A DNA stretch of 55,841 bases from Lachnospiraceae bacterium (lineage in GTDB: Bacteria; Bacillota; Clostridia; Lachnospirales; Lachnospiraceae). The notes below the pieces were generated by a model that worked only from the letters and a program-made list of their open reading frames with translations, made no database searches and was not told where the DNA came from. Location of the stretch: NCBI GenBank assembly GCA_015057435.1, contig SVEJ01000018.1, positions 1 to 55,841 on the forward strand. Reading direction: 5' to 3'. The position numbers were made by a program, and so were the translations under genes. Positions 26,803-35,852 of the stretch are shown piece after piece (positions within the stretch are counted from its first letter, which is position 1; each line of letters opens with the position of its first letter).

Positions 26803-28002
26803 ATGATATACAACTGTCCGAATTGTATGGCAGCACTGATATATAATCCCCAATACGGAAAACTCCACTGTCTTTCCTGTAATTCCACATTTGAAACAAA
26901 TGCATTCGAAGAGAAGGAAAAGAACGAAGAAACAATTGCAAACAGAGAAACCGATGAATTAAAAAAAGCCGGCATTATAGATGAACTTATGGAATGTAAC
27001 ATCTACACTTGTACTGCCTGCAATGCTGAATTAGCAGTAAATGGTGTGGAAACTTCTACTTTTTGTGCCTATTGCGGACAACCAACGATTGTCTTCAATC
27101 GCGTTTCTTCCACCAAAAAACCAAAATATATCATTCCGTTCAGTATCACAAAGGAACAGGCGGTATCCTCGATTCGTAACCATCTTTCAAAAGGATCCTT
27201 TGTTCCGCCGGAGATTCAGAATTTCTCCGTGGAACGCGTGCGCGGAATCTACATTCCGTATTGGTTATATGATATCCGATATTTCGACGAACAATATCTA
27301 AGCGGGGAAGTAAAGTCCGGAAAAAGCACAATCACCAAGTATTATTATCGTAGTGCGACTACCACTTTTTACGATGTTACAATGGATGCCTCCAAGCAAT
27401 TAAACGACGAATCTTCACAGCGTCTAGAACCATTTGACACTGTAGCCGTACAAGATTTTGAACCAAGCTATCTGACAGGATTCTACGCCGACTGCTTCGA
27501 CATGAGTGAAACAGAGATGGAAAGTTATGCGCGTGCCCGTTGTATGCAGATGTTCAATCAACAGATTGAAAAAAGTGTCCATGCATCCAACATCAAATTA
27601 TTAAAAAACGCTCCTAAGCTTGAAGTGTTAAAAACGGAATACGCTATGTTTCCTGCATGGTTTTTGACATTCCGCTATCAGGATGTACCATACACAATTC
27701 TGGTAAATGGACAGACGGGTAAAGTTGTCGGTGCAGTCCCATTTACCAAAGCCAAAGTCAGCATGCTCTTTTGGGCAATCGGAGCATTAGCTTCTATGAT
27801 ATGTACCGGACTTGCGTTTTTTTTCCTTCAAGCAGGAACAGAAGTTGATAGCGACATATTGGAAATTGTACTTTATGGCATTGTCGGAGGCTTTGTTATG
27901 TGGGGTAACGGAGTAAACAAACTTAAGAAAGTCAAGAAAAGTATTGAATTATCAAAATCAACAAAGATGAACAGTTTTGTAAAAGACAGACAGGAGGGGT
28001 GA
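26803..28002 (+). CDS. double zinc-ribbon membrane protein (TFIIB-type ribbon)
   Basis: 399 residues from the ATG at 26803, with GGAGG 9 bases upstream. Two C-x2-C ... C-x2-C ribbons occupy the first about 90 residues (YNCPNCMAALIYNPQYGKLHC, read in pieces, and YTCTACNAELAVNGVETSTF followed by CAYCG). A beta-rich middle domain contains RGIYIPYWLYD and KTEYAMFPAWFLTFRY. Two TM helices lie near the C-terminus (LFWAIGALASMICTGLAFFF and VLYGIVGGFVMWG). This family is common in Lachnospiraceae but has no established function. The adjacent small membrane gene begins right after its stop. Confidence 0.78.
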   Translation: MIYNCPNCMAALIYNPQYGKLHCLSCNSTFETNAFEEKEKNEETIANRETDELKKAGIIDELMECNIYTCTACNAELAVNGVETSTFCAYCGQPTIVFNRVSSTKKPKYIIPFSITKEQAVSSIRNHLSKGSFVPPEIQNFSVERVRGIYIPYWLYDIRYFDEQYLSGEVKSGKSTITKYYYRSATTTFYDVTMDASKQLNDESSQRLEPFDTVAVQDFEPSYLTGFYADCFDMSETEMESYARARCMQMFNQQIEKSVHASNIKLLKNAPKLEVLKTEYAMFPAWFLTFRYQDVPYTILVNGQTGKVVGAVPFTKAKVSMLFWAIGALASMICTGLAFFFLQAGTEVDSDILEIVLYGIVGGFVMWGNGVNKLKKVKKSIELSKSTKMNSFVKDRQEG

Positions 28003-28007
28003 CAAAT

Positions 28008-28190
28008 ATGTTTTTTATTGCATTATGTATCGGTTGTTTTATCGGCTTTGGATTTGCCTATATGTGCATTGGAACATTTGTCGCCAAATCCAACGATAAA
28101 GGAAACAGCAAAGGTGACTTTCAGGATTTTACAAGAGGGTCTTGGCAACTGATTGGACATCGAGACAATGTCAAAAGAAGAGAATTCTGA
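28008..28190 (+). CDS. small single-pass membrane protein
   Basis: 60 residues: an N-terminal hydrophobic helix (FFIALCIGCFIGFGFAYMCIG) and a basic, polar tail. GGAGGGG lies 8 bases before the ATG at 28008. An in-frame GTG at 27999 overlaps that site and is rejected as start. It starts 5 bases after the zinc-ribbon gene and is followed by a strong terminator, so the pair is a two-gene unit. It resembles small DUF3789-type membrane proteins. Function unknown. Confidence 0.7.
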   Translation: MFFIALCIGCFIGFGFAYMCIGTFVAKSNDKGNSKGDFQDFTRGSWQLIGHRDNVKRREF

Positions 28191-28211
28191 AAATGCGCTT
28201 AAAGAAGAACG

Positions 28212-28246
28212 AAAGGGTTCTTGTCAAATTGACAAGAACCCTTTTT
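28212..28246 (+). terminator. terminator of the zinc-ribbon/small membrane unit
   Basis: AAAGGGTTCTTGTCAA and TTGACAAGAACCCTTT form a 15-16 bp perfect stem, followed by TTTTTG on the plus strand. It lies between convergent units. Confidence 0.85.
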
Positions 28247-28288
28247 GTTGCCTAATATGTTTTGAAATCAAACTTTTCCATTTTAGAA

Positions 28289-30568
28289 CTAATTGGTTTT
28301 TTGCAATGTAAGGTTAAAATCACCATTAGAAGATGTATAAGTATATTTCACTTTGAAATAATAGGTTTTCCCCTTTGTTAATGTAACTGTTTCACTGGAT
28401 GTCGAAGAAAAATAAGTACTCGTCTGCTCCTGTGTAAAATACTCATCCGTAATACTAAGGTTCAAATAAGAAGAAGAATCTGTTGTGACCTTATACTTAC
28501 TCGTTTCTTCCGGCATGAATTTGCAAATAACATATTCTCCCTTCGCCAAAGAAATCGGCGTAACACCAAGTCCAAGATCAAGAACCTGTGCTGCATCTTC
28601 TAAGTCAGACATTGTCGCATTTATAAAAAGTGGTTGACCCTTTACTGTAAATTTTGCTGTTAGTTTCTTTAAAGACGAAATAATCTTATTATTATTTTTA
28701 GCGGTATGAATATCATATGTTCCATTTTCCAGGTATAATACTTGCCCAACACCTACTATTTTGGAATCGTTATCATACCAATACACACCCCTCAAGTCAG
28801 CCTGTCCATTGCATGCTGCCATATCAACCCTATATAGCGGAGTTTTCACTGTACCTAAGAACTTACTCTCATTGATTACAACATTATCATACACCTTATA
28901 TATAGAATCGCCATATTCCGATTGAACATAGATATCATAGGTACCTGCAGGAACATCGTCATACGCCATACCATCAGTCACATACACCGAACAAACACCG
29001 GCACGACCGTCGTAGTCCTGATTCAATAAGGTTACCTCTACTCCATTATGAAGCGGATTGCCATTCGCATCATTGACATTTAATATATAGCTTACACACT
29101 TTGTATAATGAATCTTCACATTCACACGGCACACTAGGCTCGGATTCGAACTATCCTTAATTTCTACCACTAACGAATAGTCGCCGGGGGTTGTAAGCTC
29201 ACCTTCCAGAGCACCGTCAACTATTCTCAATCCATAGGTTTCACCTATAATAGAATATGTAAATGGACCTTTTCCACCCGCAAACGCAATCCATCGTTCA
29301 ATATACGGACTGTCACCATCCTTTTCCTCTACATATATATCCATCGGACACGCAACCATATGCGTACTATCATATACCGCCACCGGTATCGTGAAGCTCT
29401 TCGTAAGACGATTATTCTTCTTAACGTCTACCTTAACAACAGATGCTCCTACTTGTGTCGGTTCACCTGTAAGATACAGGTAACCATCCCTATTTTCCAC
29501 TTTAAGTCCCGGAAGCAAGCCTTCCACAGTGTATCTTTCTCCAATCGACATCATGCCAGTAATATTATAATTCAGTGTATTTCCCAAATGCAACGATACC
29601 AATGAGTTGCTATAAATTTGGGCTGGGGTAAAATCACCAACCGGTACTTCCATGTCTTTCTTGGTACCTGATAACGATGGAATAGAAAGCAAAACATATC
29701 CATCAATCGGCAAGCTCTCTTTTCCTAAAATTTCAATCTTATAGGTTTTATTATCTGTTGTTGTCAGATTAGAAACAGAAATCTTTTTTTCATAAGTGTC
29801 TTCCTTTTTTGCTTTTACTTGTATCATAATCTGACTTTTCGTTAGTTTACATGGATTATCAAGTGTAAACGTCAACATCTGATAATTGTTAACTGCAACT
29901 GAATGCAAATTAACAACCGTTGGTTTTACAGGTTGAACCGGCTTTACAACTTCCTTTTGCTTAACAGTAACCACGCAACTTGCACTCTTTTTACTTCCAT
30001 CAATTGCTTTGGCCGTAATCGTTGCCGTTCCGGCTTTCTTTGCAACCACACTTCCGCTCTGAGAGACAGTTGCAACAGAATCGTTAGATGAGGTCCAATA
30101 TATCTTCTTACTTGAACCGCTCTTAGCTGTAATTGTTGCTTTCAAAAGTGTTGCTGCATTCGGTTCTAATGTCACACTTGTCTTGTCAAGTGAAACCTTC
30201 TGAATCGGATTTTTCTTAACAACAACAGAGATTGTTGCCTTTTTCTTCTTATTCTTCTTAGATGTTACAATAATCTTTGTCTTACCCGGCTTCTTTCCCT
30301 TGACAACACCTTTTGCATTCACTGTTGCAATTTTTTTATTCTTTGATTTAAAGGATACTTTTTTATTCGCATTCTTGTTCGGTGTCGCTGTTACAACAGG
30401 AACAATCTTCACTGATTTCTTCTTTGCCACTTCAATTGTCTTAGTGTATGGCGCCTGTACTTTTACTGATTTCACCTTGACTTTCGCCGCATATACACTG
30501 TTATACGGAAGAAGTGCAATCACCAAAACCATGACCAAAGCTGTAAACCATATATTTTTTCTTTGCAT
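28289..30568 (-). CDS. secreted BIG2-domain protein (copy B)
   Basis: About 759 residues from the third of three tandem ATGs, the one with GGAG about 7 bases upstream. Signal peptide WFTALVMVLVIALLPYNSVYA. Two BIG2 modules follow (about 30-115 and 125-205, with NKKIATVNAKGVVKGKKPGKT and NDSVATVSQSGSVVAKKAGT pieces). Beta-rich modules after that include TYDIYVQSEYGDSIY and a C-terminal PPC-like domain (KYKVTTDSSSYLNLSI, then LTKGKTYYFKVKYTY). No wall-anchor motif is visible. It starts 22 bases after the paralogous copy A and is its co-transcribed duplicate. Likely surface or matrix protein. Confidence 0.82.
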   Translation of the reverse strand: MQRKNIWFTALVMVLVIALLPYNSVYAAKVKVKSVKVQAPYTKTIEVAKKKSVKIVPVVTATPNKNANKKVSFKSKNKKIATVNAKGVVKGKKPGKTKIIVTSKKNKKKKATISVVVKKNPIQKVSLDKTSVTLEPNAATLLKATITAKSGSSKKIYWTSSNDSVATVSQSGSVVAKKAGTATITAKAIDGSKKSASCVVTVKQKEVVKPVQPVKPTVVNLHSVAVNNYQMLTFTLDNPCKLTKSQIMIQVKAKKEDTYEKKISVSNLTTTDNKTYKIEILGKESLPIDGYVLLSIPSLSGTKKDMEVPVGDFTPAQIYSNSLVSLHLGNTLNYNITGMMSIGERYTVEGLLPGLKVENRDGYLYLTGEPTQVGASVVKVDVKKNNRLTKSFTIPVAVYDSTHMVACPMDIYVEEKDGDSPYIERWIAFAGGKGPFTYSIIGETYGLRIVDGALEGELTTPGDYSLVVEIKDSSNPSLVCRVNVKIHYTKCVSYILNVNDANGNPLHNGVEVTLLNQDYDGRAGVCSVYVTDGMAYDDVPAGTYDIYVQSEYGDSIYKVYDNVVINESKFLGTVKTPLYRVDMAACNGQADLRGVYWYDNDSKIVGVGQVLYLENGTYDIHTAKNNNKIISSLKKLTAKFTVKGQPLFINATMSDLEDAAQVLDLGLGVTPISLAKGEYVICKFMPEETSKYKVTTDSSSYLNLSITDEYFTQEQTSTYFSSTSSETVTLTKGKTYYFKVKYTYTSSNGDFNLTLQKTN

Positions 30569-30590
30569 CATCATTCTCCTTTCCACCATA

Positions 30591-32852
30591 CTATTCTACT
30601 TTTTCAAGAACAACATTAAATGTTCCTTCATAACTGTCGTAGTAATATTCTGCTCCAAAATAATATGTCTTTCCTGCTTCTAGCATATATTGAATCTTAA
30701 AATCACCATTCGAACCACCACTATCATTCGTAAAAAGTACAACGCCTTCTGCATTGCATAGATAGCCATACGTATCTTGTTTTGCTGTAGAATAGAATGC
30801 ATACTGTGCTGTTTCAGTCGGTACGAATTTTAACCAACGAGTATCGCCTCTCTCCAAGGTCACTGCATGTGTGCCAAGCGTAATCTGTGGAATGGAATTT
30901 TTCTTCGGTTTCTTCGTAGCTTTCACAGTCAAATCTTTCTTATCTGCTGTAAAATCTAAACACACATCATATATCTGTGTCATAAGCACATCGTTCGCAT
31001 AAGCAACCAAATGATATGTTCCGGGCTTCACATAGAATAGATCATCACATCCAACAATCTCACCATCTGCATCTTTCCATGCAATTTCTGCATCCACCAC
31101 TGAAGTAATAGCATTCACCTTCACATACGGAATCTGGAAATTCAGTTGTTCCGTCTGCTGTGTAACATTCAAATTCGTTGCGTTATACAGTTCATTGCTT
31201 GTATCTGCTGAATAAACAACTACATTCCATTTTCCAGGCTGAAGTGCCACACGGAAAAGACCATTTATCACATCTGAATATGTATAAAAACCGGAGTGAG
31301 AATATTTATCACCTTGGTAAAAATATACATATAGATTATCAGTACATATACCACCGCCGAGTGATTTGATAGTTCCTGTAACAATTGCAGATCGGTTAGC
31401 TGTAATATTAAGTGTGACCTTCGTAGCAATTGCAGGATTCTTCGCATCCACAACATTAACAACAACCTGATACTTACCGGCCGCATATATCTTTCCTTTT
31501 ACTGTACCCGTGTCTGTAACACTAAAGTTTCCATTGCTGCTTGCGATAGAGTATTGATAAGAACCGCTTCCTCCTGCAACTTTTATCGACTGTTGAACAC
31601 TAGTATAACTAACACCTGTCCATACTTCTACATCCTTATAATGTGCGACGATATTATTCGCATCACCAATTAATATAAAAATATCTTTCTTTAACGTGTT
31701 ACCGTATTCATCTTCTGCCGTCATAAGTGCCTTATACACACCTGTTTTTGGTGGTGTTCCTTCGATATTAGCATATTGAGAATATGGCGTAGCCTTCAAC
31801 CCTTCCGGAAGATTTGTAATCTTAATATTGCAATATCCTGACAGGTGACTCGTATAGACAGAAGTTGACATATATTTACCTGCAGTTCCCGTTATGATTG
31901 AATAATCCGTATATGTATCAGCTTTTGGTAGGAATTGTGCCTCTATACTCTTCTTCGCGCCATTCAGTTTTCCAATCTCCAACTTTACATAATTACCGTA
32001 TTCAAGAGTACCAGCATAATATCCATATGGCAAAATCATTACATAGTTCTGATGATCTGTTGTTGTCAAAGTATCCGCTTTCAATTCATATACATACTTT
32101 GATGCAGCAGTCGTTTTCACCATCACTTTAACATCTTCCAATGACAACTTAAACGGGCGATTAAGTGAAAATGTAACAACACCACTATCTTCAATCTTCA
32201 TTGCAAGAAGACTTACCGTATTATCTACAACCGGTTTTTTTGCCACAACATTGACCACGCAAGTAGCTTTCTTCTTACTACCATCTGTAGCCGCAACAGT
32301 AACAGTTGCCTTACCAGGCTTAAGCGGTGTAATCATACCGTCCTGTGACACAGTCGCAACGCCCGGCTGATCGCTTGTCCAATATACATTCTTACTTGAA
32401 CCCTTCTGTGTCGTAACCGTAGCAGCAAGCTTCATTGGTGTACCCACCGTTAATGATACATTTGTCTTGCTTAATGCCACCTTCTTAATCGGCTTTTTCT
32501 TAACCACAACCTGTATTGTTGCTTTTTTCTTCTTGTTCTTCTTAGACGTAATCACAATCTTGGTCTTTCCTGCCTTCTTACCTTTTACGATACCTTTTGA
32601 ATTCACTGTCGCAATCTTTTTATTGTTCGACTTGAAAGTAACCTTTTTGTTCTTACTGTTGTTCGGTGTGACAGTTACCACAGGTACTACCTTAACCGAC
32701 TTTCCTTTTGCAACTTCAATCTTCTTTGCGTAAGGTGCTTGTACCTTTACCGAAGTCACTTTTACTTTTGCTGCTTTCGCCTGTGTTGGAAATGCCATAA
32801 TCGCCATCACAAAAACAAACAATCCCAACATCCAAAGTTTTCTTTGTTTCAC
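30591..32852 (-). CDS. secreted BIG2-domain protein (copy A)
   Basis: 753 residues starting at a GTG with AGGAGG 9 bases upstream. Signal peptide KLWMLGLFVFVMAIMAFPTQAKA. The first about 210 residues are clearly paralogous to copy B (shared KVQAPYxKxIEVAK, KNKKKKATI and GSSKxxYWTS patterns, two BIG2 modules). The rest diverges: putative-Ig-like repeats (YTDYSIITGTAGKYMSTSVY, GGSGSYQYSIASSNGNFSVT) and a C-terminal PPC-like domain (DTRWLKFVPTETAQYAFYST). It follows the LacI/GGDEF gene by 13 bases, so surface-protein output may be tied to that sensor's operon. Confidence 0.82.
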   Translation of the reverse strand: MKQRKLWMLGLFVFVMAIMAFPTQAKAAKVKVTSVKVQAPYAKKIEVAKGKSVKVVPVVTVTPNNSKNKKVTFKSNNKKIATVNSKGIVKGKKAGKTKIVITSKKNKKKKATIQVVVKKKPIKKVALSKTNVSLTVGTPMKLAATVTTQKGSSKNVYWTSDQPGVATVSQDGMITPLKPGKATVTVAATDGSKKKATCVVNVVAKKPVVDNTVSLLAMKIEDSGVVTFSLNRPFKLSLEDVKVMVKTTAASKYVYELKADTLTTTDHQNYVMILPYGYYAGTLEYGNYVKLEIGKLNGAKKSIEAQFLPKADTYTDYSIITGTAGKYMSTSVYTSHLSGYCNIKITNLPEGLKATPYSQYANIEGTPPKTGVYKALMTAEDEYGNTLKKDIFILIGDANNIVAHYKDVEVWTGVSYTSVQQSIKVAGGSGSYQYSIASSNGNFSVTDTGTVKGKIYAAGKYQVVVNVVDAKNPAIATKVTLNITANRSAIVTGTIKSLGGGICTDNLYVYFYQGDKYSHSGFYTYSDVINGLFRVALQPGKWNVVVYSADTSNELYNATNLNVTQQTEQLNFQIPYVKVNAITSVVDAEIAWKDADGEIVGCDDLFYVKPGTYHLVAYANDVLMTQIYDVCLDFTADKKDLTVKATKKPKKNSIPQITLGTHAVTLERGDTRWLKFVPTETAQYAFYSTAKQDTYGYLCNAEGVVLFTNDSGGSNGDFKIQYMLEAGKTYYFGAEYYYDSYEGTFNVVLEKVE

Positions 32853-32865
32853 GTTCTCTTTCCTC

Positions 32866-34767
32866 CTATTTCTTTTTTTTAGTTTTATTTTGATACATCA
32901 AATCATCTACAATCTTAATGCAATCCGCCAGATGCGTATCAGCGCCCACCGGAAACAGCATATGTCCGTAACTTAATGAAAGTGTTGCTTTATTTCGCTC
33001 ATTCTGATTATAAATGTGGACTTCACTCTCTACGTTCTTCCAATACGCCTCTACTTCTTTTTCACTCTTAACTGCGCCCATTACAATGAACTCATCACCG
33101 CCATATCTTATTATTTTGAACCTGCCGGCGCATTTTTGCAAGATATTAGCCGCTGCAGTAATAATCTTATCTCCCTCTTCATGGCCGTAAGCATCATTAA
33201 TCTTCTTCAAACCATCCAAATCAATAAAAGACAGATGCATCTTACAACGGGTCATCATACACTTTCTCTTCACTTCGTTATAGAAGCGTTCCATACCGAA
33301 TCGATTCAGCATACCTGTCAAAGAATCTCTAATGTACATCTCATCAAGTCGTTCCATCGCATTTCGTAAAAGACTTTGCTTTCTAATACTCTCAATAGAG
33401 TCACCCATCTTAATCAACCAAGTCACGCATAACGGATTACCTTTCACAAAATCACTGTCTACAAATACAAGATATCCAAAATTCCTCTCGAGATAATGAA
33501 GCGGAGTAAACACATAAGTCTTTGGCTCTTCCGTCTCTTCAAACAACACGTCCAATGCTTTTTTCGATTCAAACGGAGGTTTTTGCCGGAATATTCCGTT
33601 CTTATAGGCCATTAACACCCTTACTTCATCCGTATAGGCGAGTTTCTCTTCCACGCTCATATCTTCTTGTTCTAATACATCCATTCCAAACACATCATCA
33701 ACAAAATTATCATTCACACACCAGTAGCATTCCGGCGGATCAAGCACTGCTATAAACTGCTGTAAACACTCTAACCAACCAACTATACCATCGCATTCCA
33801 TGATACCTTTTTCCAATATAATCATCTGCTGAATCAATCTTCGTTGCACAATCTCTGTTGTGCTGTATGAACGATGATGTCTATCCGGTCTGTCATCAGG
33901 CTTAGCGCATCCGCAACTTTCATTCAGCACAACCTGATCCGGAATGCGAAATAAAGTGTCCGGTTCAACCGATTGCGGATTTTCAATTCGTTCCATCAAT
34001 ACTTCACAAGCTTTATTTCCCAATGCATACACGTTACTTTTTACTGTTGTCATGGCCGGAACATGCTCTTGTCCTTCTGATGTATAATCATATCCGGACA
34101 TTGCAATATCCTCCGGTATGCGATATCCCTTTTGCATCAGCATATCGCACGCAGCAAGTGCCATTGTATCATTCGCACACACAATTGCTTCCGGCAGTTC
34201 CAATCCCGAACCAAGTATTTCTCTTACCGCCAATTCACCGCCTGTTATGTAAAAATCACCTTGTGTAATTCGTTCCGGCAAAACCGGCATTCCATGTTCA
34301 GTCAATACGTCTACATACGCCTGATAGCGCATATCAGCATCCGGATTCTTATCAACTCCCTTTACAAAATGAATCCGTTTGAACTGATGATGTTCCACAA
34401 AATGTTCTACCAGCGTCTTCATGGCTGTATAACCATCTGTATTGATGCTTGTGGCATTCTCTACTTCACATCCGATTGCAACAATCGGTATCTCCACATC
34501 TTCTATCGCCTGCTCAATTCGTTCGCGACTTCCGGGTGTATTGAACACATTACCAACTATAATCATACCATCAAAAAGATTATAGTCAGGCAAATATACA
34601 ATATTCAATTCGCCTAATGTATGCTTATCTTTTTCTGTGCCTCCTGTGAACCACAAAAAAACCGAAATATTATATCCGTGTTCTTTTCCGCATTCTTCTA
34701 TTCCTCTAAGCATCTCTGCCTGTGCATCAGAATCTATCGCTGTTACTAAAACCGCTATATTCTTCAT
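32866..34767 (-). CDS. LacI-type ligand-binding domain fused to GGDEF diguanylate cyclase
   Basis: About 633 residues, cytoplasmic (no signal peptide or TM helix). The first about 270 residues form a periplasmic-binding-protein-like domain as in LacI repressors (NIAVLVTAIDSDAQAEMLRG, FDGMIIVGNVF, EAIVCANDTMALAACDML, MSGYDYT), but without the LacI helix-turn-helix. A linker of about 200 residues (possible PAS/GAF-like) leads to a GGDEF domain starting DSLTGMLNRFGMERFYN with FIDLDGLKKINDAYGHEEGD and an intact YGGDEF active site. It probably makes c-di-GMP in response to a small ligand. ATG at 34767 has GGAG 7 bases upstream. Two secreted proteins follow in the operon. Confidence 0.87.
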   Translation of the reverse strand: MKNIAVLVTAIDSDAQAEMLRGIEECGKEHGYNISVFLWFTGGTEKDKHTLGELNIVYLPDYNLFDGMIIVGNVFNTPGSRERIEQAIEDVEIPIVAIGCEVENATSINTDGYTAMKTLVEHFVEHHQFKRIHFVKGVDKNPDADMRYQAYVDVLTEHGMPVLPERITQGDFYITGGELAVREILGSGLELPEAIVCANDTMALAACDMLMQKGYRIPEDIAMSGYDYTSEGQEHVPAMTTVKSNVYALGNKACEVLMERIENPQSVEPDTLFRIPDQVVLNESCGCAKPDDRPDRHHRSYSTTEIVQRRLIQQMIILEKGIMECDGIVGWLECLQQFIAVLDPPECYWCVNDNFVDDVFGMDVLEQEDMSVEEKLAYTDEVRVLMAYKNGIFRQKPPFESKKALDVLFEETEEPKTYVFTPLHYLERNFGYLVFVDSDFVKGNPLCVTWLIKMGDSIESIRKQSLLRNAMERLDEMYIRDSLTGMLNRFGMERFYNEVKRKCMMTRCKMHLSFIDLDGLKKINDAYGHEEGDKIITAAANILQKCAGRFKIIRYGGDEFIVMGAVKSEKEVEAYWKNVESEVHIYNQNERNKATLSLSYGHMLFPVGADTHLADCIKIVDDLMYQNKTKKKK

Positions 34768-34827
34768 CAAAAATCTCCTTCCAAAATGCAAATTCCCCCA
34801 CTTTATCTAACCATTTTACTATGTACA

Positions 34828-34856
34828 ATTATACTCTAAACTCCCTCGGTGAACAA
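34828..34856 (-). promoter_or_regulatory. promoter of the LacI-GGDEF/BIG2 operon
   Basis: Minus strand TTGTTC (34856-34851), a spacer of exactly 17 bases and TATAAT (34833-34828). It overlaps the 3' end of the araC-type gene, giving the operon its own start in addition to possible read-through. Confidence 0.6.
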
Positions 34857-35704
34857 CCAAATTTTTGTCTGAAAGCTTCCGAAAAATAACTCGCACCGGA
34901 AAAACCTGTTTCGAATGCAATCTCCGTAATATTCATATCTGATTCACGCAATAAATGCGCCGCTTTTTCCAATCTGACATCCAACAAAAACGCATTCGGT
35001 GTCACACCAACATATTTTTTAAATAACATCGTGCATGTCGTTTTCCCAACATTTCCTGCAACACATATATCATCTAGTGTAATCTTTTCCCGATAATTCG
35101 CATATATATACATCATCATATTTTTTAGATTTGACAAATGCTGGTTAGATTGTGCACCCGGTCTTTCCACCTTCTCCGTATTCTCATAAAGAATTTTCCA
35201 CATTTCAGCAAGCAACTGTAAAATTACCAATTCTGCCATTTTGCTACGTGTCTCTTCATACATTGATTCCACCAATTTCAAAATATCTTTTTGCCAGCCA
35301 ATTGAATCTCTTAAAAAAAGATATGGTATGCTTGTATTCTCCACAACAGGCTTCACATATTTTCTTTCCATTCTATAAACCGGACACAACAGCATCGGAT
35401 GTATCACAACACAATACAACACCACATAAGCTCCGTCATCCGACATAATATAATGCAACTGTTGCGCATTTACAAAAATCCCCTCACCGGCTTTCATTCG
35501 TATCACTTCGCCATTCACATTATACTTAACACTTCCCTCTGCCACTGCGATAAATTCCAAATCATGATGCCAGTGTTTTTGAACCATATGAAGCGGTTCA
35601 TCTTTTTCTATTACATTTTTTCTGATAAGCACAGGAAAATCATTCCAGTCATATTGTATCTTTTCAAGTCCGTCGTTTCGTATTACAGATTCTGAATCTT
35701 TCAT
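34829..35704 (-). CDS. AraC-family transcriptional regulator with cupin sensor
   Basis: 291 residues. The N-terminal AraC-type cupin (about 40-110) contains HWHHDLEFIAVAEGSVKY and GEGIFVNAQQLHYI. The C-terminal pair of helix-turn-helix motifs (about 195-291) contains ITLDDICVAGNVGKTTCTML and ITEIAFETGFSGASYFSEAF, ending FRQKFGCSPREFRV. This layout fits regulators of sugar or stress genes. It is divergent from the M28-like gene with a 148-base AT-rich intergenic region, so the M28-like gene and itself are the natural candidate targets. Confidence 0.93.
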   Translation of the reverse strand: MKDSESVIRNDGLEKIQYDWNDFPVLIRKNVIEKDEPLHMVQKHWHHDLEFIAVAEGSVKYNVNGEVIRMKAGEGIFVNAQQLHYIMSDDGAYVVLYCVVIHPMLLCPVYRMERKYVKPVVENTSIPYLFLRDSIGWQKDILKLVESMYEETRSKMAELVILQLLAEMWKILYENTEKVERPGAQSNQHLSNLKNMMMYIYANYREKITLDDICVAGNVGKTTCTMLFKKYVGVTPNAFLLDVRLEKAAHLLRESDMNITEIAFETGFSGASYFSEAFRQKFGCSPREFRV

Positions 35705-35852
35705 CTATTCCACACCCCATTTGAAATATTGTTATAATTTTTTGTAATATATGTATATATTTAATACTCTAATTTGAATTATAATAGCAAGCAAGCGGAA
35801 GTCAAGCATCCTGCATTGATTATTTCACAACATGAACAAGGAGGAAAATGAA

